This document shows, piece by piece, positions 1 to 12,000 of a stretch of 64,000 nucleotides of DNA. The notes below the pieces were generated by a model. The model made no database searches and was not told the origin of the DNA. It saw only the letters and a list, made by a program, of their open reading frames with translations. Numbering within the stretch: position 1 is the stretch's first letter; each line of letters begins with the position of its first letter. The position numbers and the translations under genes were made by a program. The DNA is from Sipunculus nudus (lineage: Eukaryota > Annelida > Sipuncula > Golfingiida > Sipunculidae). Location of the stretch: positions 3,211,900-3,275,899 of the forward strand of contig CM049322.1 in the NCBI GenBank assembly GCA_026874595.1. Direction: 5' to 3'.

Positions 1-177
1 AGCAACTTAAAGTCAGAACTTAAGAAAATGCGAGGGACTAATGAGGACCTTTTACCAGGACACATTGATCAATTTCTATATAAAATAAATTTTGGATTAA
101 CATTCGAAACATACATTGAACACGTAAGCCAGTTGTGTACTTTTAATTTTCACAAAATTGGAAAACATTTACAATAG
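1..177 (+). pseudogene. 3' end of a Merlin/ISXO2-like DDE transposase (cut by window edge)
   Basis: Frame 1 is open from the window edge to a TAG at 175-177. The peptide contains SNLKSELKKMRGTNEDLLPG followed by a HIDQFLYK segment and FETYIEHVSQLC. This matches the C-terminal pattern of eukaryotic Merlin / bacterial IS1016-ISXO2 transposases: W-x-LK near the last catalytic acid, a GT-N turn, then an H-[LI]-D-[EQ]-F box. The upstream catalytic part is outside the window, so intactness cannot be judged. No terminal inverted repeat was identified downstream. The family call rests on recognition of the C-terminal box only. Confidence 0.55.
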
Positions 178-499
178 TAATATTATTATATGCATAGCAT
201 ATATGTAATAATCTCCAATATAACTACACAGAAAATAATGCACATAGATATTGTCACTTGCGAAGCTGTAAATATCAGGTTTAAAAATTGTAATTATTAT
301 GTGATTTGATATCTGAGACTTAATGTTTTAAAAATTAGAAATATGAATATTATTAAATCATATATCTATTCTATCTGTGAACTAGGTTAATTTATTGCCA
401 CAATAGATCTATTACAGAAGTATGTACGTGTTCAATTAAATTGAATTAAATTTTAAATATACTGATAATATCAGCAATAATATAATAAATACTAGATAT

Positions 500-1742
500 T
501 TAATCAGAGTCGGAAACTAATTCCAGTTCAAAATTTCCATATTCCACGTTATTTATATCATGATGAACTGTTAGTGTTACATCCGAAGACACCTCTGTAT
601 CAGAGTCTGAATTTTCTAATATTAAACTGAAATTTCCATCTTCTCCATATTTTGTTTTCAATTTTGAGTATTTGTCAGGAAGTTTGTCTGATGAGTGTTG
701 GCATCTGTAGCTCCTGTATTTGTCAATTTGTTCAGATATCTTGCCGATCCCCTCGCTGACAATGGTATCCAGCAACTCCCGGCACGGGACGTTTCGGGGA
801 AGGTATCTGAAATAATGTGACATCAAAATAAAATCAATGGTATATAGGTAGATATAAATTTAACCATTTTTAACTAATAATCCCTATTACAGTATTACCT
901 ATATGTGACATTTATAAATTTTGTTTAAGACCCCACATGTGTACGCTTATGGTCGGTGACAGCCGTGAGAACTTGAACGAAACAAGTTTCTTATGGCGTC
1001 CTTGACAACCGTGACTCGCGTGAGAACTTAAACGAAACAAAATTCCTCATGTTATGGGGGACCTGTTTTGTACATTATTAGGCAGCTGAAGTCGTGAAGA
1101 CACTGAAGTAGCTGTATATATGGTATATTTTATATAATTGATTGAAATTGCTGTATTGCACTACACAGACATAAATATAGCCTTATTTTTTAATACTTCA
1201 CGTTATGAAAAAAAAATTTAATGGAAAATTATTTTAATGAATTGTAATGCTTAAAATTGTTTTTAACGTTTATTTATTATAAATATTAGTTGACATATAT
1301 TGAATAAATTTACATACCTGAATGTGAAATGATTTTTAGCATACGCGTTTTTTTTCTCCAGTATTGTTATTATACATACGTAATTTTTCCTTATTTGGCG
1401 TCCCCCAACTCTTCCTCTGAATCTTTCTTTCAACAATATGTAGGATTTTATCTCATCATTGTTGTTTTTACATTGGAAAAATCCTTTGTTTTGCAAATCA
1501 TTTACGTACACGTTTTTCTGATTTTCTTCAATATTCTTTTCATCATTAAAACTTTTTCCTGGATAACCACAGGAAAAACAAGTAGAATTCAAATCTATGA
1601 ATAATGGATACAATGTATCTTCCATCATTCTATCAGGCAGTTCTTTGAGATTTCTTAGACAGGTCCCTTCAGCACAACATTTTGTAAAATAATGCCTTGT
1701 TGGCAAAAGTGTAGCATAACACGTATTTCTTCTTCGGTCCAT
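500..1742 (-). CDS. Unrecognised two-exon gene or transposon-derived gene
   Basis: Exon A runs 1742 to 1318 (ATG at 1742, donor CAG|GTATGT). Exon B runs 806 to 500 (acceptor TTATTTCAG|ATACC, stop at 500). Exon A ends with two bases of a codon (AG) and exon B supplies the third (A, giving Arg), so the frame is kept across the 511-bp intron. The product would be about 243 aa. It has a Cys-rich N-terminal part (KCCAEGTC, STCFSCGYPG), a Lys/Arg-rich middle, and an acidic C-terminus (LENSDSDTEVSSD, ending LVSDSD). No family was recognised. Because the neighbour at 1-177 is a transposase fragment, this could be element cargo. It could also be the downstream part of the 1922-2270 exon, but the only acceptor-like AG between them gives an immediate stop in that frame. 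Confidence 0.45.
965..1041. repeat. Two direct repeats in the intron between the exons of the 500-1742 gene
   Basis: CGTGAGAACTTGAACGAAAC near 965 recurs with one change near 1019, 53-54 bp apart, inside a locally GC-richer patch of otherwise AT-rich intron. Function is not evident. Confidence 0.4.
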
Positions 1743-1921
1743 GTTTACTTATAATATCAAATATATAGTTATACGTTAACAGCAACATTATTGTTTTAAT
1801 TAATTAATAACATAAAATGTTAAAAAAGTGACGTCATAATCAGAGCAATATCAAATTATATGTCATGTATGTTGAATATGAATGGCATGTGATTTAATGA
1901 AATATATATAGATATACTTAC

Positions 1922-2270
1922 CCCGTTTGTTTTTCCATTCAGCCATTCGTACCTTCCCATGGAGACATTGAATGCGTACAATTTATACCGATTGGGATTG
2001 CTTTCGAAACTATTAAGCAAATACCTCATATGATTGATTTTGTTTGAATGAACGCGAAGCATTTCCATCCACTCAATGCATAAGATAGGTGCTAAACCAT
2101 TAACAAAAAAGAAAGCAGCCAGCATTATCCGTTCCCAATGATCAGGATTTTGTGACCACATCATCCTGCGGATTTTTCTAGGCCATGATGATGCTTCACC
2201 TATATTGTCTTGTATTGTTAACCATAAAACGTACTGTTTATAGTTATGAGACATGTTGGATGTTGTCCAT
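1922..2270 (-). CDS. Unrecognised coding exon with a separate 5' noncoding exon
   Basis: The acceptor TTTTTAG|ATGGAC at 2271 opens the exon. The in-frame ATG is at 2254 and the donor GGG|GTAAGT follows 1922, giving 111 codons in phase 0. A short upstream exon ending at 2362 (TTTTATG|GTAAGT) joins through a 91-bp intron and gives a TGA just before the ATG, so it is probably 5' untranslated. The peptide is rich in Trp, Met and aromatic residues (WSQNPDHWERIMLAAFFFVN, YKLYAFNVSMGRYEWLNG). I do not recognise a family. Reading through the donor gives a 132-aa frame ending at 1856. Codon content and two good splice borders argue for a real exon. Confidence 0.45.
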
Positions 2271-2599
2271 CTAAAAATCGACTATGAATTTGACATATAT
2301 ATATACATACATTTGAAACTCGTTCATATTAATGAAATAAAAAATACAAAGTATTACTTACCATAAAATCAAACGAGCGATTATGACTGGTCAGTAGTAC
2401 TCACTGTTTATGTTCGATTCACAACGAGATTCCAATTTCAACACTTTGACATGAATATTAACGACAGCATTCCTTAATCTTTTATGTTACATCAAATTTA
2501 ATTAGCCGATGGTTTCATATATTGACGTTATCCACATGTTACCTGCAAGACATTCAGCACGATTCTTCTGTAAACCGTTTAAAAATAATGTATATACCT

Positions 2600-3720
2600 A
2601 ATGTTATTATAATTATATATATTATTTTATATGAGGCGTATTTCGAAATGTATTAAAACACCATAAAATGTCTTATTTTATCATTATTTTTTTTATTTTT
2701 AATCACATAATGGGATAACATTTAAATTTATACTAACATCATAATATCCCTTATTTTTTTCTATATTTTATCCTAATTTTTTTAAACGAACTGACCATAT
2801 TTTATTAATATTACCAATAAAAAATTAGGTGTGACCACATTTTATTTTATAAGCAAATTAAATTTGTTTTATATAGATATTATATTATAAAATGTGGTCA
2901 CATATGGTGTCATAATGTGGACACTTATGGTGTGACCACATTTTTTACCAATAAATGTAGAAAAAAATAAGGTGTGACCACATTTTGTTTGAACAACCAT
3001 TTAAGTGTGTATTATATATATATATATATTTATAAAATGTGGTCACATATATATGGTTTGACCACATTCTTTACCAATAAATATAGACAAAAATAAGGTG
3101 TGACCACATTTTATTTGACCAGTTTTAGAATGACAAATTAAAACAAAAATATATACATATAAAAAATTATAAGATAAAAATAAATTTTAAGTGTGTATAC
3201 CATGTAAAAATAAATTTTAAAACGTGTTTATTTATTTTGTATAACTGAAACATACTTAAGTACAGAGTTGAACAGGATATAACATGTAACGTGACATAAT
3301 CAGTGGAATACACAAACACTCGACAGTAATATCTGTTTGTTTACGTGGTTATGGCGGCAGGACGTCGTCACTTTGAACGTACATCGAGTGATATGTGGAT
3401 ACATAGAGGTAAAAAAGTATATTCATATATGCATAATATTATATATTGACTGTAATTTTTATTAAACATCATCTTTTTGTTTAACATGGTATATATGCAT
3501 ATTAATGTGGATTTATGACGTCGAGTCAGAACGTCTTTGACACGACGTCATTTTTGGTATTTTCGGCAAACAATCCTTTTTCGGCAGTTTGTAGCAAAAT
3601 ATATGTATGAGTAATATGCAAACATGTTATATCATTAGATGCGCCGGATCGTCCACTTTAACATTCAACAATTTTTTATTGAAATGTGGTCACACTTTTT
3701 TGTGAGACCATGAAATAAGG
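2600..3720. repeat. AT-rich stretch with repeated TGTGGTCACA / TGTGACCACA sites
   Basis: No gene was recognised. The motif AAATGTGGTCACA and its reverse TGTGACCACATTT occur at about 2831, 2891, 2932, 2977, 3037, 3101 and 3683, with further near copies. Forward and reverse copies alternate, so neighbouring copies can pair as short hairpins. Units such as ACCAATAAATGTAGAAAAAA plus AAGGTGTGACC recur at about 2946 and 3072. Confidence 0.6.
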
Positions 3721-3844
3721 GTCCGTTATATTGCACGATTACCGTAGCTCCACGGAGGTCATCAGGTACAGACGACCTGAACGTAAACATCAGACTGGTC
3801 ATGTTTATGTCAGGATTATTACTGTTACCGGGATTTATAATGGA

Positions 3845-5845
3845 TTACGATTTGAACTGTTTTGTCACGGCGGTCTCAGGTAAGTTAAAGTGTTGTTTAT
3901 ATATCCTCAGCTTCAGATCAGGACATTTTATTGCCAGCGTCTGTTTTATTTTCTCCCTCACACGGTCAGATATTTTTCTGTTATATGACAAATCTAGTGT
4001 CCTGAGACCTGACAGTTTTTCTGTTCTGTTTACCAGATCCTCCGAGTTATCATCCAGGTCGTTATGTTGTACCTCGAGGTTGATGAGTTTATGATAGTCT
4101 GGTAGTTTGTCCAGCACTGACCAGAACTTCTGTGATGTGACGTCGCAGTCACTGAGTGTGAGAGTAATGAGATGTGTGTCAGACAGACATTCTGTTAGTG
4201 AGTTGACAGACATCATGGTTAGGGGGGTCCCAACAAACACTAAATGATGTAGAGACTTTATATTTCTGACTGCTCTTATTACAGCCAGCAGGTCAGGAGA
4301 AGTGTCATCATCATCATCATCACCACCACACATCAGTCTCTGTCCAGATCTGGTCTCCCAGTTAAACCTCCACACTTTGAGTGTTTGTATCGGGAAGTTT
4401 GTGAGTGTCAGGTCAAGTTCCTGTGTCATGTAACTCTCATCAACAGAACAAGGTGAACCAGACGACCAGCCCCACAACCAGAGCCATGTTAATGATGGAG
4501 CGTTTAAATGTTGTAGTAGACGGAGATGTCTCTCATCAGGTGACTCCAGTGTAAGCTTGTTAAGCTGGTCAGCTTTCATGCAGAGATATTTAACATAAAC
4601 CTGGGCAGGATATTTGTCTGTTATGTCTAACCTCATCACCTCAGGTAGGACCAGGTCAGCCTCACGATGTTCTGATAAATAACTTATCTGTAGTGAGGTG
4701 TACATCTCCGCCATGTTGTCCTTATCACCACGTATTATTTTTTCTATTTGTTCCTTTATGTCCTCTCCTCCCAGACCAGATACAAATGTGATGAGCATGG
4801 CCGACTCTCTGAATGCCTGGGGCGAGCCACAGAAATGAAGTAAAAGTTCATTTTGTTTTGATTTCTTGCAATTGACAATAAAAAAAGCAACAAACCACTC
4901 TTGAACAGTTTTATGTACAAATGACACAACTTTTCCTCTGGGTGAATCTTCTTCATTCAGAAACCCGAGTTTCCAGGTTGTCTTATTTATGTTACTCATG
5001 ACATCATCATATTGGAATGTCAGTTCCAGTCTGTCTTTCATCATCCCACCCGTTGCAATCTTGCCAAGCTGCATTAAGGACTTGTGATATTTTTTAAGAA
5101 TCTTTGATAATTTGCTCCGCCTGTTTGCAGGTAGTTTTCTTTCAAATCTACAACAAGAGTATTTGACAAAATCAGAATAAAATTCTGAGATTGTTGAAGC
5201 AAGTTGTTTTGTCTCCTTCCATAAACAACACATCAGCAACAACACGGCCGGGTACCTACTGAGGTGCCGGAGATCATCTGACTGATCTATTTTCTGTAAA
5301 AGTTTATCTTCATCACCACTGATCTCATCAAATGATATATGTACATACTCAGTGACACCCTCTGTTGAGAATCCCCGGAGTGACACTTCAGTCTCAGGAA
5401 CATCAGTTTGTTCATTAAAAGGTGAGTCTGATGAATGTCTGGATGTTATGAATATCTGAGCGTATGGTAAATGTTGTCTGTGAGCGAGGCGTGTGATGTC
5501 ATCAGATGTTTTCTCTCTGTATTCATCGTAGCCATCTAGCAGGAATAATGTTGACTGTTGGTTATATTTGATCAGTTCACATAACTCTTCAGCATCTGTC
5601 ATCTCAAGCTTCAGCTGTTCTTTTATTACATCTACTAACAACTGGTTCTTTTTGATATCCCTGAGTATTATAGGAATCACGTATTTGAATTTACCGAGTA
5701 CCTCCCTTTGTTTTGTGGTCATGTATGTTTTCTTGTCCAGGATGATGTTACTCCAGTCCACACAGATTCTACGTGAGATGGTAGACTTCCCGACGCCTGG
5801 CTCACCTGACAGATAGATCAGCTGACCCCTGTGACCAATTATAAC
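3845..5845 (-). CDS. NACHT-LRR exon (last exon of the receptor)
   Basis: The acceptor TTATTTCCAG|GTTATA opens the exon in phase 0; the frame runs 666 codons to a stop at 3845. Walker A is GEPGVGKST at residues 14-22. Walker B is TLFLLDGYDE near residue 100, sensor 1 is IFITSRHSS near 130, and a conserved Pro lies in LSRYPAVLLLM near 210. The winged-helix box FVHKTVQEWFVAFF lies near 325. An acidic run (six D) near 500 precedes about four leucine-rich repeats (LITLTLSDCDV, LINLEVQHNDL, LRTLDLSYNRKIS). This is the STAND NTPase layout of NLR proteins: ATP-driven oligomerisation, with the LRR as sensor or autoinhibitor. The exon has no CARD, Pyrin or Death domain. The first 12 residues of the raw open frame are intron and are excluded. 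Confidence 0.93.
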   Translation of the reverse strand, partial: VIIGHRGQLIYLSGEPGVGKSTISRRICVDWSNIILDKKTYMTTKQREVLGKFKYVIPIILRDIKKNQLLVDVIKEQLKLEMTDAEELCELIKYNQQSTLFLLDGYDEYREKTSDDITRLAHRQHLPYAQIFITSRHSSDSPFNEQTDVPETEVSLRGFSTEGVTEYVHISFDEISGDEDKLLQKIDQSDDLRHLSRYPAVLLLMCCLWKETKQLASTISEFYSDFVKYSCCRFERKLPANRRSKLSKILKKYHKSLMQLGKIATGGMMKDRLELTFQYDDVMSNINKTTWKLGFLNEEDSPRGKVVSFVHKTVQEWFVAFFIVNCKKSKQNELLLHFCGSPQAFRESAMLITFVSGLGGEDIKEQIEKIIRGDKDNMAEMYTSLQISYLSEHREADLVLPEVMRLDITDKYPAQVYVKYLCMKADQLNKLTLESPDERHLRLLQHLNAPSLTWLWLWGWSSGSPCSVDESYMTQELDLTLTNFPIQTLKVWRFNWETRSGQRLMCGGDDDDDDTSPDLLAVIRAVRNIKSLHHLVFVGTPLTMMSVNSLTECLSDTHLITLTLSDCDVTSQKFWSVLDKLPDYHKLINLEVQHNDLDDNSEDLVNRTEKLSGLRTLDLSYNRKISDRVREKIKQTLAIKCPDLKLRIYKQHFNLPETAVTKQFKS

Positions 5846-5977
5846 CTGGAAATAATGAAAAATAATAATTATTGCTGACATATTTTATTTATAGTATTTT
5901 TATAAATATTAAAAAAAAAATGTGATTCAAGCACATCAGACAGTTGTCATAACAAGTAAAATACATTATATAATATA

Positions 5978-6019
<42 letters not shown>

Positions 6020-9000
6020 GGTGTTGGTATGTTAGAAAATCTAATATTTACTAAATTGCAACAATTTTTAAATTCCTTTTTTGGTAGGGGGATAAATTTA
6101 ATGTTCCCAAGTCAAGAGAAAAATCAGTTGTATCTTTTTGGTAAATTTTGCTGTTTTCCATTATATCACAACCAATATTTTTATTACCTCTAACAAGGAC
6201 AAGGAGGTTATGGTTAAAACACAGTGAATTTAAGGTCAGAGGAAAAATATTGATTGTTAAGCTATCAGCAACTATTCCCAGAGCTTGCTTGATACCTGTC
6301 AGTCTCAAAAGGAACACCACAAAGGGCAAATATAAGATCAACATATGTAGCAAAAATCAAGGAAATCCATGCAAGAATTATTGAGAAATGGGTGCTTCTT
6401 TTTAAATTTTATTTAATACAAGCCAACTGTACTGCACCTGTATAAATGATGGTAATATTTATTAAGAAATATTTGACCCAATCCTTTGCAAGATAAGATT
6501 AATATACTTCCAACTGCATTAACTTTAACAGTTCTTGAGATAAAATGATCAAAAGGAATATGGTTGCCTGGTGGCCATATTCAACTTCTGACAGGTCTGA
6601 AATCAGACAACAAACATTCTCAAAATTGGATCAAACATTGAAGAAAAATCACTGAAACTGCACTGAAAAAAATGATTTCTAAGGTGGCTAACTGGCAGAC
6701 AAAATGGATTTCTGACAAGTCAGACATTTGATATCACAAATCCTCCAATAAGAGACCAAACTTGGGGCAATTTCTCCAAAGGATGGTACAGTAATGAATG
6801 TCCAAAACAAATCAAAAGGCATGTTAAGGCCCTCATATCAGATTTATAGATATGCAAATGTAAAAAGTGTTAGTCTAATATTTTTTTATTATAATTCTGC
6901 TTTTCAATGGGATCAGCAGGGTAGGTAAACTGCAAAACCTGAAAGAAAGGAAATGCAGAAAGCATGACTAAGAGTCTTGTAAAGAAAAAAAGCCATCCTT
7001 AATCCAGGTACATATCCACATATTATGAGAACAAACACTTGCTTTTATATGTGGTGATTTATATATAAATATTCCGATATCTAGGAAACTAAGTTTATTG
7101 CTATGATTCCATAAAATAAACTGCAAAATGTTCCCATCATCTTATAAATCAGTAGCTAAACCTTATTACTGTACTCTCATAGTCTTAATGCCTGGCTGAA
7201 GCATTCCAACAACTGTGTTTTTGTTATGCAGTAACGAGGTACTTATCACTCTCACTTATCACTTAATAGGCTGATACAAAAGGGAGTCATATGTCACCAG
7301 TGTCACTCACAATTACAGCGACACAGTGATATGTACCAGCTGGATTGCAATGGTTATATATAAAAGAAAAATAGAGCTGGTCTACAAAATAAGTTATTGC
7401 AAACATCCCTGACCAATGACCTTGGCCTTTTGCCCACATATCAACTGGATTCTTTCTAAATGATGGGTAACTACTAACCATTAAATCTGGTGTAATTACT
7501 TGGCAACCAATGAGTGAATAACTTTGACCTGCAACTTTTAACCTCCTGATCAGCTGACCCCCAAATCAATTAGTTATTTCTTCAAGCAAAAAGACCCATA
7601 AATATGAAGTTTGGATCAAATTGAGTGATGCATAGATGTGGCATATGTGAAAGACTGAAGGTTTGGCTTAAACAGTTTCACCAGAAATATGTTCACAAGC
7701 ATTTAGAACAATTAAGTATTGTGGTCTTGACCTTTGACCTTTTGAACTAGACATCAATAGGCTTCTTCCCCTATTGGTAGGTAAGCCGTATATGTCAGAT
7801 GGAAGGTATAGATTGAAATGTTTGCCTGAAAATGTCTCCACATTAGAAGAGGGTGCGGTGAACTTGACCTTTGACCTGGAAATAAACAGGTCTTTTCCCC
7901 TGTTGGCAGAGAATCGATATCAGTGCTGGAAGGTTTGGAATAAAAAGTCCAGCTTGAAATGTGTCCACAACCTTTTAAAAAACATGTTCACAAGCATTTA
8001 GAACAATATTGTGACCTTGACCTTTGACCTTTTGAACTCAACATCAATAGGCTTCTTCCCCTATTGGTAGGTAAGCCATATATGACAGGTGGAAAGTATA
8101 GATTGAAAAGTTTGCTTGAAAATGACTCCATGCAAGATGAGGGTGCTGTGAACTTGACCTTTGACCTCAAAATCAACAGGTCTTTTCCCCTGTTGGCAGA
8201 GAATCGATATCTGTGCTGGAAGGTTTGGAATAAAAAGTCCAGCTTGAAATGTGTCCACAACCTTTTAAAAAACATGTTCACAAGCATTTAGAACAATATT
8301 GTGACCTTGACCTTTGACCTTTTGAACTCAACATCAATAGGCTTCTTCCCCTATTGGTAGGTAAGCCATATATAACAGGTGGAAAGTATAGATTGAAAAG
8401 TTTGCCTGAAAATGACTCCATGCAAGATGAGGGTGCTGTGAACTTGACCTTTGACCTCAAAATCAACAGGTCTTTTCCCCTGTTGGCAGAGAAGCGATAT
8501 CAGTGCTGAAAGGTTTGGAATGAAAGGTCTAGCTTGAAATGTGTCCACAACCTTTTCAAAGAAGTGGATCCTGTGACCCTGACCTTTGACCTTGTGACCT
8601 CAACATCTATAGGATTCTTCTCCCACTTAGTAGGTGAGCTAAAAGTGAAAGATCAAAGAATTGGGATGAAAGGTTTGGCTTAAAATGCATCCACAGGCTT
8701 TTCAAAGAAGTTGGTTCTGTGACCTTGACCTTCGACCTTGTGACCTCAAAATAATTATGGTTCTTCCCCTGTTGGTAGGTGAGCTGTATGTGAAAGATGG
8801 AAGGTTTGGGATGAAAATTTTGGCTAAAAGAATTATTTCTGGGGGGTGCAAACACACCCCATAACTTCGAGAATATAGGTCGCAGTGACCTAATTTCAGG
8901 TTTGCAAGGAGATCTTTTTAGAGCCTCTAAGACTGCATAGGGTTTATGGCCCTAGCCCCTACGGTTATGATTTGTGCCCTGCTAACGGCCGGACGGCAGG

Positions 9001-12000
9001 CCGGACGGCCGGACGGACAGACGCCGGACAAAGACCCATCGCTATAGCCCAGCATGACTGAAAGTCAGCTGAGCTAAAAAATCAAGGATAGCACAGTTAT
9101 GTTGTAAACAAGTAACAACTGATATAACTGTGGAGGTGATCTGGATCACCATCTGGATCGAGGGATGTTTTTGAATGTAAAATGCTGAATTCTTACAATG
9201 TCTGGTGGGGGTAATGAACTACCTTGGCTGAGGTCTGCACTCTCTGATTAGTGAGTACCTCTCTACTTTGCAGTTGAAGATGTAATGTTCAGAGATGTTG
9301 GAGTTGAAAAGGAGAAACAGTGAATATTAATGTGATGAAGTAACAGTGATGATGTCATGATGTAGTGACAGTGATGATGTTGGTGTGATGTAGTGACAGT
9401 GATGATGTCTTTATGATGTAGTGACAGTGATGATGTTGGTGTGATGTAGTACCAGGGATGAAGTTGGTGTGATGTAGTGACAGTGATCATGTTATGATGT
9501 AGTGACAGTGATGATGTTGGTGTGATGTAGTGACAGTGATGATGTCTTTATGATGTAGTGACAGTGATGATGTTGGTGTGATGTAGTGACAGGGATGAAG
9601 TTGGTGTGATGTAGTGACAGTGATGAAGTTGGTGTGATGTAGTGACAGTGATGAAGTTGGTGTGATGTAGTAACAGTGATGATGTTATGATGTAGTGACA
9701 GTGATGATGTTGGTGTGATGTAGTGACAGTGATGGAGTTGGTATGATGAAGTAACAGTGATGATGTCTTTATGATGTAGTGACAGTGATGATGTTGGTGT
9801 GATGTAGTGACAGTGATGATGTCTTTATGATGTAGTGACAGTGATGATGTTGGTGTGATGTAGTGACAGGGATGAAGTTGATGTGATGTAGTGACAGTGA
9901 TGAAGTTGGTGTGATGTAGTGACAGTGATGAAGTTGGTGTGATGTAGTAACAGTGATGATGTTATGATGTTGTGACAGTGATGATGTTGGTGTGATGTAG
10001 TGACAGGGATGAAGTTGGTGTGATGTAGTGACAGTGATGATGTTGGTGTGATGTGACAGTGATGATGTCGTTGTGATGTAGTGACAGTGATGAAGTTGGT
10101 ATGATGTAATGACAGGGATGAAGTTGGTGTGATGTTGTGTCAGTGATGATGTTGGTGTGATGTTGTGACAGTGATGATGTCGTTGTGATGTAGTGACAGT
10201 GATGAAGTTGGTATGATGTAATGACAGTGATTGAGTTGGTGTGATGTAGTGATAGTGATGATGTTGGTGTGATGTAGTGACAATGATGATGCGTTGTGAT
10301 GTAGTGACAGTGATGATGTTGGTATGATGTAGTGACAGTGATGAAGTTGGTGTGATGTAGTGACAGTGATGAAGTTGGTGTGATGTAGTGACAGTGATGA
10401 TGTTGGTGTGATGTAGTGAGAGTGATGATGTTGGTGTGATGTAGTGAGAGTGATGATGTCGTTGTAATGTAGTGACAGTGATGATGTTGGTATGATGTAG
10501 TGACAGTGATGATGTTGGTATGATGTAGTGACAGTGATGATGTTGGTGTGATGTTGTGACAGTGATGATGTCGTTGTGATGTAGTGACAGTGATGAAGTT
10601 GGTATGATGTAATGACAGTGATGAAGTTGGTGTGATGTAGTGATAGTGATGATGTTGGTGTGATGTAGTGACAATGATGATGTGTTGTGATGTAGTGACA
10701 GTGATGATGTTGGTATGATGTAGTGACAGTGATGAAGTTGGTGCGATGTAGTGACAGTGATGAAGTTGGTGTGATGTAGTGACAGTGATGATGTTGGTGT
10801 GATGTAGTGAGAGTGATGATGTTGGTGTGATGTAGTGAGAGTGATGATGTTGTTGTAATGTAGTGACAGTGATGATGTTGGTATGATGTAGTGACAGTGA
10901 TGATGTTGGTATGATGTAGTGACAGTGATGATGTTGGTCTGATGTAGTGACAGTGATGATGTTGGTGTGATGTAGTGACAGTGATTATGTTGGTGTGATG
11001 TAGTGAGAGTGATGAAGTTGGTGTGATGTAGTGACAGTGATGAAGTTGGTGTGATGTTGTGACATCGAAGGTGTTGTCGTGATGAAGTAACATTGACGAT
11101 ATTTGTGTGATTAAGTGACAGTGATAATGTTGGGCTGATATATGAAAATGTAATACCTAAATTTGCATAAAAGTATATCTTATGATTCAAATTTCAAAAT
11201 TAGAATATAATTTCCACATTCAGTTTTGAAAGTTCAAATAAATGCACCAGGTCATGTAGTTATTGCAATTTTAAATTGATGTGATCCATAGATTTATATT
11301 CATATTGTACAGTATGTGTGAAACTATTGGTAATTTTATTTTATAAATATTTTATGTGATTAGTTATTTCCGTTTAAACTCAAATGCTTTTAAACGCAAA
11401 TGAAATAACTGTTTAGTGCAACATTGATTAGTACAGCTATTATAAGTCATATACCATTAAGCAAACAAGTTTTCAGTTTATCAGGGAAAATCAACTTTAT
11501 CATCCATTGAACTTGCAATATTTGCTAGCATGTTGCCAACTCTGGTCATATCCATATTTTTTTAGAATGTTTAAAGGATTAAATATGTATTCTTGTTTGA
11601 CATTTGCCAATATATATTGAAGAATTTGTAATATCTGCATTCATAATGATTTAGAGTTTATTTAATTGAATTATAATGATACAATTTCAGATTAGTGATC
11701 CATGGTTTTTATTAGTGCCATGTTGGCCCTCTAACATTTAGAGAGAATACAGCCAGTATGTGTACTAGTGTCAGAGTGAATATAAGTCTTGCACTGAGTA
11801 CCTCACGGTAACCCTCAATCAGGCTGCAAATTTATATTTTCTTCATTTTTGACAATACCTCATAGCCTACCTGTGTACTTTTATGAATTCCATAAACCAA
11901 TCCAGGTGTTAGCTTTTTAGCTTAGCTGACTGAAAGTCATCTGAGCTATAGCGATCACCCTTTGTCCAGGGTCCGTCTGTCCGGCCGTTAACCAGGAAAA

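Noticed and set aside
3351-3410. Possible plus-strand first exon starting MAAGRRHFERTSSDMWIHRG with a GTAAAA donor
   Set aside because: Short, no leader or domain, and no downstream exon found to join it.
3801-4094. 97-codon plus-strand frame, plus frames at 5568-5816 (+) and 4756-4956 (-)
   Set aside because: Antisense or alternative-frame shadows of the NACHT-LRR exon.
7774-8548. Six repeated 60-99 codon frames on both strands
   Set aside because: They recur with the 290-bp non-coding tandem repeat and overlap on both strands.
9769-11190. 473-codon His/Ser/Thr-rich open frame (minus strand), with others at 10140-11093, 19187-20561 and 23107-23834
   Set aside because: Direct by-products of the stop-free 28-bp minisatellite; 28-residue periodicity, no splice or domain support.
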